DNA from: Methanobacterium sp.
GTDB lineage: Archaea; Methanobacteriota; Methanobacteria; Methanobacteriales; Methanobacteriaceae
Length of the DNA stretch: 10,415 bases
NCBI GenBank assembly: GCA_021372715.1
Contig: JAJFTX010000117.1
Span: 1 to 10,415 of the forward strand
Direction: 5' to 3'
Below, piece by piece: positions 7,141-10,415 of the stretch; position 1 is the stretch's first letter, and every line of letters begins with the position of its first letter. The notes under the pieces were generated by a model. That model was not told the origin of the DNA. It ran no database searches and saw nothing but the letters and a program-made list of their open reading frames with translations. A program made the translations under genes and the position numbers.

Positions 7141-7539
7141 TTACCTTCTTCTTTCCATTCCACCTCTTCCTCGAGCTCCGGCTCCTGTAGAGGAAGATGT
7201 AGTTACTTCTTTTAATTTACCATCACTGAAAAAGTTAATATTATCTTTTACGCTTCCAGTTTCTGGTTTATAAACCTTTATTCCTACTTGTTTTAGAATT
7301 TCAAAGGCATTTGGACCTACCGCTCCAGAAAGTAAAACATTAACATTATTATTTGCAATTAATTGTGCTGCTTTAATTCCTGCCCCTCCTCGTTCATTCA
7401 TTGCCGGATTATCGATGATTGAAGAAGCCTGAATTTCACCATTTTCTGCATCAACAATTGCGAAATAAGGGCAACGTCCAAAAATAGTACTTACCTCTGA
7501 ATCTAAATTATTTCCTGTAGATACAATCGCTATTTTCAT
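7141..7539 (-). CDS. NifX/Orp-family protein (PF02579, COG1433), copy B, with Gly-Arg tail
   Basis: The 132-residue protein begins MKIAIVSTGNNLDSEV and shows the family pattern. There is a first beta strand, then FGRCPYFAIVD (20-30, with C23), IIDNPAMNERGGAGIKAA (41-58) and VNVLLSGAVGPNAFEIL (66-82). This is the PF02579 fold shared by NifX, NafY and the Desulfovibrio orange protein, small soluble carriers of metal-sulfur clusters. The last 15 residues are GAGARGRGGMERRR-like and low in complexity, resembling the Gly-Met-Arg linker of the DUF134 protein. The ATG has an excellent SD, AGGAGG eight bases upstream, located inside the last codons of the Mrp gene three bases away. The two are therefore translated as a unit. 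No nif genes are visible, so a nitrogenase role is not implied. The family is secure; the cluster carried is unknown. Confidence 0.9.
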   Translation of the reverse strand: MKIAIVSTGNNLDSEVSTIFGRCPYFAIVDAENGEIQASSIIDNPAMNERGGAGIKAAQLIANNNVNVLLSGAVGPNAFEILKQVGIKVYKPETGSVKDNINFFSDGKLKEVTTSSSTGAGARGRGGMERRR

Positions 7540-7542
7540 ATT

Positions 7543-8382
7543 TTATTCCTCCTTTTTCAGTACCATATCTTCAATTCTATTAATTATCTCCATTATCTTA
7601 TCTGAAAATTCTGATTCCTTATTTTGTGTTAATAAAATATTATCCTGAGTTTTAGGCGTATTATCAATAGGTATGCTGCCCAATAAAGGTATACCTGTCT
7701 TTGATGATATTTCTCTACCGCCGCCATTTCCAAATATTTTTATTTCTGTCCCACATTCCGGACATACCAGTCCCGACATGTTTTCAATGACTCCCAATAC
7801 TCTTATCTTAAGATGCTTAGCCATGTTTATTGATTTTTCCACATCATCTATAGACACAGAATGGGGTGTTGTGATCATTACAATTCCATCCATCATTGGA
7901 ATTGATTGTAAAATTGCTAAATGTTCATCACCCGTACCTGGAGGGCAATCAACGATTAAAAAATCAAGCTCTCCCCATAAAACATCTGAAAGAAATTGTC
8001 TAATCACCCCTGTCTTTTTAGGACCTCTCCATATCACGGGAGAATCTGCAGTTGGTAAAAGGAACTGTATGGAGATTACTTTTAGATTTTTTCCTACTTC
8101 AACTGGTAAAATTCCTTCGTCATTAACTTGAAGAATTTCTTTTTCTAAATTCAGCATTCTAGGAACATTAGGTCCGTGTATGTCCACATCTAAAATACCT
8201 GTCTTATAACCTTTTTTGGAAAGATATAAAGCCATATTCACTGCTATTGTAGATTTACCCACTCCTCCTTTTCCACTCATCACAGCGATTTTATGCTTTA
8301 TTTTATTCATCCTTTTTGCAATTTCCATGTCCTGTTTCATAAAAGCTAACTTCTGTTCCTGTTCTTGATCCCTGGTAGTCAT
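7543..8382 (-). CDS. Mrp/ApbC/Nbp35-family Fe-S carrier ATPase
   Basis: This 279-residue protein has a deviant Walker A SGKGGVGKST (36-45; K38 and K43), the Mrp signature DVDIHGPNVPRML (65-77), VIWRGP (116-121) and VDCPPGTGDEH (144-154). A CxxC pair (C207, C210 in CPEC) binds the bridging [4Fe-4S] cluster of the dimer in this family. The N-terminus (1-30) is charged and probably helical. Homologues (bacterial ApbC/Mrp, eukaryotic Nbp35, methanogen ApbC/Nbp35 proteins) bind and transfer Fe-S clusters in the cytosol using ATP. The start at 8382 has AAAGGAT six bases upstream. The gene is followed after three bases by NifX-B and preceded by NifX-A, so one or both NifX proteins may be cluster partners. 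In Desulfovibrio orp loci an Mrp protein adjoins the orange protein in the same way. Family assignment is secure. Confidence 0.94.
   Translation of the reverse strand: MTTRDQEQEQKLAFMKQDMEIAKRMNKIKHKIAVMSGKGGVGKSTIAVNMALYLSKKGYKTGILDVDIHGPNVPRMLNLEKEILQVNDEGILPVEVGKNLKVISIQFLLPTADSPVIWRGPKKTGVIRQFLSDVLWGELDFLIVDCPPGTGDEHLAILQSIPMMDGIVMITTPHSVSIDDVEKSINMAKHLKIRVLGVIENMSGLVCPECGTEIKIFGNGGGREISSKTGIPLLGSIPIDNTPKTQDNILLTQNKESEFSDKIMEIINRIEDMVLKKEE
7548..7553 (-). promoter_or_regulatory. Strong SD of NifX-B inside the end of the Mrp gene
   Basis: AGGAGG on the - strand lies eight bases before ATG 7539. It coincides with the Lys-Glu-Glu codons that end Mrp. This fixes the NifX-B start and indicates coupled, high-level translation of NifX-B. 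Confidence 0.8.
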
Positions 8383-8406
8383 ATTTTTATCCTTTTAATT
8401 CTTTAA

Positions 8407-8425
8407 ATAAAAAATACAGTTTAAA
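8407..8425. repeat. 19-bp direct repeat, copy 1 (upstream of Mrp)
   Basis: The + strand string ATAAAAAATACAGTTTAAA is identical to 9500-9518. On the - strand it reads TTTAAACTGTATTTTTTAT and ends 25 bases before the Mrp ATG, in the 58-base gap after NifX-A. Both copies lie in front of genes of this cluster. It could be a promoter element, operator or T-rich terminator. Confidence 0.7.
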
Positions 8426-8440
8426 TCCTAAAAAGTGTAA

Positions 8441-8845
8441 TTAGTGTTTTTCATTACAGGAGTTTTCATCTGCTTCTGATAATTCCCCATTTTTCCATGC
8501 TTTAAAAGCCTCTTTAACTTGTCCAGATGCACCTGAAAATACCGTTACTCCTTTTTCACGAAACATTAAAACGGCTTTTGGTCCTAAATTGCCACAAATC
8601 AATATATCTGCTTCTGAACCTATTATGATCTCTGCTGGCGTTTTAGATCCTCCGCTGTGTTTTCCAAAACTTTCTTCTACATTTATATCTTTGATCTCTC
8701 CATCTTCCAATTTAATGAAGGTAAAGTAGGGAGTTTTTCCAAAGTGCATGGAAACATCTGCCAGTAATCCTCCTTCATTGAGAGTTGGTATACATATTAC
8801 AGTTATTTTATCATTCCTCCATTTTTTTATTTTAATCTGCTCCAC
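8441..8845 (-). CDS. NifX/Orp-family protein (PF02579), copy A
   Basis: The 134-residue reading has the PF02579 domain from about residue 13: KITVICIPTL, MHFGKTPYFTFI (33-44), SEADILICGNLGPKA (77-91) and a C-terminal tail ending CNEKH. Cysteines C18, C84 and C130 and histidines H34 and H63 are possible ligands. It is a diverged paralogue of copy B and of the domain fused to the CDF transporter. The only conventional start is GTG 8845, which overlaps the DUF134 gene by 14 bases and has no clear SD. A strong GGAGG sits at 8816-8820, nine bases before an ATA codon where the family homology begins, and an ATG at 8814 is out of frame by one base. The true N-terminus is therefore uncertain (see findings). 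Role: probably a soluble carrier of a metal-sulfur cluster acting with Mrp (inference). Confidence 0.85.
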   Translation of the reverse strand: MEQIKIKKWRNDKITVICIPTLNEGGLLADVSMHFGKTPYFTFIKLEDGEIKDINVEESFGKHSGGSKTPAEIIIGSEADILICGNLGPKAVLMFREKGVTVFSGASGQVKEAFKAWKNGELSEADENSCNEKH

Positions 8846-9428
8846 ACATTAGAGCGCCACATTTAGGGCATTTACTGTTCCTGCAAGGGACTCCGGGAGT
8901 TTTAGCGGTTTCATATCCGCAACTGATACACTTACAAACTCTAGGTGGACCTGCTCCCATTCCAGCTCCCCCATATCCTCGTCTTCTACCCATTCCTGGT
9001 TGTCCTGCAGGTGTTGGAGTTTCATCAGATTCAGATATTTTGTAAATATCCTCTGATTTGCATTCAGGACAGTTTTTATATTCTTTAGGACTATACCATT
9101 CAAAACCGCAGTTTTTACATTTGTATCCTATTTTATCGGTCATAAAATCTCCTCCTTTAATTATTATATTTCTTCCTTCAACAAGAGCCTTGGCAATCTT
9201 TCTACGAGCAGAATATAAAGTTCTGTGAAACGTAGGCTGTGAAATATCCATCATTTCAGCCGCATTCTTTTGTTTGATATCAACGTAGTCTCTGATCCTT
9301 ATTGCTTCTATTTCATCTATGTTTATCTTTATAGGCCGGTTTTTAATAGTTCCTTCCTCTGAAACTGGATTAAAACCTTTGATTTGAGGCTCTTGAAAAA
9401 TTCTTCGAAATCGTTTTGGCCTACCCAT
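8832..9428 (-). CDS. DUF134-family HTH regulator with zinc-ribbon and Cys-rich C-terminus
   Basis: The 198-residue protein begins MGRPKRFRRI and holds a DUF134 (COG1342, UPF0251) domain to about residue 93. It contains IDEIEAIRIRDYVDIKQKNA and a sigma-like helix-turn-helix MDISQPTFHRTLYSARRKIA (60-79). A zinc ribbon follows (C104-x2-C107 and C120-x2-C123). Then comes a low-complexity linker rich in Gly, Met, Arg and Pro (138-163). A final seven-cysteine module has C165, C167, C170, C182, C187, C190 and C195. DUF134 genes accompany NifX/Mrp/MinD clusters in other anaerobes and probably regulate them. No SD precedes ATG 9428, but a TATA box 28 bases upstream predicts a leaderless message. An internal ATG at 9143 with a near-perfect SD could give a second product of 103 residues. 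The cysteine modules could sense a metal or cluster (inference). Confidence 0.9.
   Translation of the reverse strand: MGRPKRFRRIFQEPQIKGFNPVSEEGTIKNRPIKINIDEIEAIRIRDYVDIKQKNAAEMMDISQPTFHRTLYSARRKIAKALVEGRNIIIKGGDFMTDKIGYKCKNCGFEWYSPKEYKNCPECKSEDIYKISESDETPTPAGQPGMGRRRGYGGAGMGAGPPRVCKCISCGYETAKTPGVPCRNSKCPKCGALMCGAD
9148..9156 (-). promoter_or_regulatory. Near-perfect SD inside the DUF134 gene, before in-frame ATG 9143
   Basis: AGGAGGAGA on the - strand precedes ATG 9143 with seven bases between AGGAGG and the start codon. The ATG is codon 96 of the DUF134 gene, in frame. It starts exactly before the zinc ribbon (MTDKIGYKCKNC). The SD overlaps codons for the conserved KGGD of DUF134 proteins, so it could be partly fortuitous. 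Confidence 0.6.
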
Positions 9429-9432
9429 GTTA

Positions 9433-9446
9433 TGAATATATATTCA
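9433..9446. promoter_or_regulatory. Perfect 14-bp palindrome between TATA box and start of the DUF134 gene
   Basis: TGAATATATATTCA is its own reverse complement. It lies between the predicted TATA box (9452-9461) and the start codon at 9428. An operator here would block or affect transcription start. Candidate binders are the DUF134 protein itself or the DtxR-family regulator. A partial copy (TGAATATATA) occurs at 9493-9502. Confidence 0.55.
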
Positions 9447-9468
9447 AAACTATTATATAAAAGTTTTG
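9445..9468 (-). promoter_or_regulatory. TATA box framed by inverted repeats, DUF134 gene promoter
   Basis: On the - strand TTTATATAAT (9461-9452) is a good TATA box whose centre is about 28 bases from ATG 9428. This predicts a leaderless transcript. It is framed by CAAAACT (9445-9451) and AGTTTTG (9462-9468), a 7-bp inverted repeat with a 10-base spacer that is the TATA box itself. The left arm shares two bases with the 14-bp palindrome. Confidence 0.55.
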
Positions 9469-9485
9469 GTTGACCTAACAAAATT

Positions 9486-9492
9486 AAAAAAA
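9486..9492 (-). terminator. T-run downstream of the DUF2124 gene
   Basis: Seven T residues on the - strand lie about 54 bases after the DUF2124 stop, with no evident hairpin. This is a likely U-tract terminator separating that gene from the DUF134 promoter. Confidence 0.35.
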
Positions 9493-9499
9493 TGAATAT

Positions 9500-9518
9500 A
9501 TAAAAAATACAGTTTAAA
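9500..9518. repeat. 19-bp direct repeat, copy 2 (upstream of the DUF134 gene)
   Basis: This string is identical to 8407-8425. On the - strand it runs into TTTTTATATATTC, a TATA-like string about 70 bases before the DUF134 ATG, so it could be an additional upstream promoter. The two copies are 1093 bases apart. Confidence 0.7.
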
Positions 9519-9545
9519 ATAAAATAAGCATTAATAGCCATTTAA

Positions 9546-10019
9546 TTATTTAAAAACAGTTTCCAAAGTAGTATCTATCACCGCATCAAAATTAATCACC
9601 TTATCCCAACCAGCACGCTCAAAAATATTCATGAAACAGACCCCAATAATTTTGGGTTTTCGTTCCCCTGATATTTCCCGTATCATGTTAATTACTTCTT
9701 CTGGAGCACAGCCAAATTTAGGCATGGCCAATCCTCCAAGAACTACCACCACATCCGGATTATCTGGATCTGCTTTCTCATCGACTACACTGAATCCAAT
9801 ATTAGGAATCATCTTTATTTGTCTAGCATTTTCAATATCTGCTGTTGGCACATAAATTAGGTCAAAATTTTTATCCCTAACCGTATAAGATAGTAATTCT
9901 ATAAATGGCGTGCATACCGCTACAGAACCGGTGAAAACCACCTTTGAATTGCTTTCTATATCATTTATGCTTTCTCTAAAACTCCCAGTTAATCCTACAA
10001 TACCAGTTTTCTTTTCCAT
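9546..10019 (-). CDS. DUF2124-family methanogen protein
   Basis: From ATG 10019 the protein has 157 residues. A GGGGTGA SD at 10025-10031 lies five bases upstream, and the GTG inside that SD (10028) is rejected as a start. The protein has an alternating beta/alpha pattern. Recognisable segments are GIVGLTGSFRESI near the N-terminus, KVVFTGSVAVCTPFIELLSY, DVVVVLGGLAMPKFG and KIIGVCFMNIFERAGW. This matches my memory of the DUF2124 family, found in methanogens. The cysteines in VCTPF, GCAPE and VCFMN are spread over the chain and do not form a classical cluster motif. No membrane segment or signal peptide is seen, so it is probably cytosolic. The biochemical function is unknown. It reads in the same direction as the metallocluster block but is separated by a T-run and fresh promoters, so it is probably a separate unit. 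Confidence 0.75.
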   Translation of the reverse strand: MEKKTGIVGLTGSFRESINDIESNSKVVFTGSVAVCTPFIELLSYTVRDKNFDLIYVPTADIENARQIKMIPNIGFSVVDEKADPDNPDVVVVLGGLAMPKFGCAPEEVINMIREISGERKPKIIGVCFMNIFERAGWDKVINFDAVIDTTLETVFK

Positions 10020-10178
10020 AATATTCACCCCAATATACTAAACATGATTATCAATAGGAGTCACCCACTAAAAAATCTAATTATCTTAATCCACCACTAA
10101 AAATATTAAAAAAATCATTCGTTTATGACCAGAAAAAATTTACAGTTCCAGATACATATAAAATAACAGGTGATTTTT
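10020..10178. promoter_or_regulatory. Divergent intergenic region between the DUF2124 gene and the right-edge gene
   Basis: This 159-base region holds the start signals of two divergent genes. CCACTAAAAA occurs twice (10065-10074 and 10094-10103), 29 bases apart. Candidate TATA elements are weak: AAATATTAAA (10101-10110) for the right gene and an ATTTTTTAG-like string near 10069-10078 for the left. The better-looking ATATAAAA at 10155-10162 is too close to ATG 10179 for normal spacing. Confidence 0.4.
10168..10174 (+). promoter_or_regulatory. Perfect SD AGGTGAT for the right-edge gene
   Basis: AGGTGAT matches the complement of the archaeal 16S rRNA 3' end and lies four bases before ATG 10179. 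It strongly supports a real gene running off the window. Confidence 0.8.
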
Positions 10179-10415
10179 ATGGAAAAAGAAATATTAGCAG
10201 CCATTATGGCATCCACATCTGATGTGGATCAAATGTCAAATGACCGTATAGAAGCCCTTACTAAAGGGCATGGAATGTTGAATATTGCTGCAATCTGTGC
10301 AGCCAATTCAATAATAGATGATGTACTAAAAGGAGTTCAAATTAAGTTAACGGACGAAAATAGGCAATATCTACCCATTGATGATGTACTGACAAGGGCC
10401 ATAGAATCTGCAAAG
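10179..10415 (+). CDS. Unrecognised protein, 5' part only
   Basis: The reading frame is open from ATG 10179 to the window edge, giving 79 residues that start MEKEILAAIMASTSDVDQM. I do not recognise the family. The visible part looks soluble and mostly helical, with many Asp/Glu, Ala and Ile residues, four methionines after the start and one cysteine (C40 in NIAAICAANS). No P-loop, CxxC or other nucleotide- or cluster-binding motif is present, and there is no signal peptide. The SD is excellent. It is transcribed divergently from the DUF2124 gene, so the two may share regulation. Codon use resembles the neighbours, with no sign of transfer. Confidence 0.75.
   Translation, partial: MEKEILAAIMASTSDVDQMSNDRIEALTKGHGMLNIAAICAANSIIDDVLKGVQIKLTDENRQYLPIDDVLTRAIESAK

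Noticed and set aside
7673..8131. 152-codon open frame on the + strand opposite Mrp
   Set aside because: It is antisense to the conserved Mrp domain, with no promoter or SD and no recognisable protein.
7141..8845. Nitrogenase cofactor (nif) cluster
   Set aside because: The NifX-type fold alone suggests it, but no nifH, nifD, nifK, nifE, nifN or nifB is present. Mrp, DUF134 and MinD-ferredoxin neighbours fit an Orp-like context better.
10065..10103. Two CCACTAAAAA copies as a CRISPR or larger repeat array
   Set aside because: There are only two copies of 10 bases, rich in A, with no conserved flanks. They are mentioned only as possible regulatory repeats.
10155..10162. ATATAAAA as TATA box of the right-edge gene
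   Set aside because: At about 20 bases before ATG 10179 it would place the transcript start inside the coding region, which does not fit with the excellent SD at 10168-10174.

Overview
The window looks like an AT-rich chromosome segment of a methanogenic archaeon, most likely one of the Methanobacteriales (Methanobacterium-like). The first gene is the methanogen marker Mmp10, which modifies methyl-coenzyme M reductase (MCR). A DUF2124-type methanogen protein lies near the right end. Promoters are TATA boxes, Shine-Dalgarno (SD) sequences match the archaeal GGAGGTGAT consensus, and genes are followed by T-runs. The genus-level guess is inference.

Left block (1-2671, + strand): mmp10, the radical SAM arginine C-methyltransferase for McrA, is followed by a class B (cobalamin-binding) radical SAM enzyme with its own TATA box and SD. 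The pair suggests an MCR post-translational modification locus; the second enzyme may be the glutamine C-methyltransferase MgmA.

Central block (2651-9428, - strand, read right to left): a compact metallocluster-handling cluster. In transcription order it encodes a DUF134 HTH/zinc-ribbon regulator, a NifX-family protein (A), an Mrp/ApbC ATPase, a second NifX-family protein (B), a 2[4Fe-4S] ferredoxin, two MinD-type ATPases with inserted ferredoxin domains (overlapping by ATGA), a cation diffusion facilitator fused to a third NifX-type domain, an MBL-fold hydrolase, and a DtxR/MntR-family metalloregulator. The core (DUF134, NifX, Mrp, paired MinD-ferredoxin ATPases) recalls the 'orange protein' (Orp) complex loci of Desulfovibrio, which involve a Mo-Cu-S cluster protein. 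Here it sits in a methanogen beside a metal exporter and a metal sensor. The whole block could assemble, carry or sense a metal-sulfur cluster and regulate metal export, but that function is inference.

Right block (9546-10415): a DUF2124-family gene on the - strand and, divergent from it, the 5' end of an unrecognised gene with a perfect SD that runs off the window.

The control regions are the most unusual part. The DUF134 gene has a TATA box framed by inverted repeats, followed by a perfect 14-bp palindrome just before a probably leaderless start. A 19-bp identical direct repeat occurs upstream of both the DUF134 gene and the Mrp gene. The DUF134 gene carries a near-perfect SD and ATG inside its reading frame. 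Two genes (MBL hydrolase and NifX-A) have conserved N-termini that do not coincide with a conventional start codon. I see no tRNA, rRNA, CRISPR array, IS element or transposase, and no gene-free stretch longer than about 160 bases.
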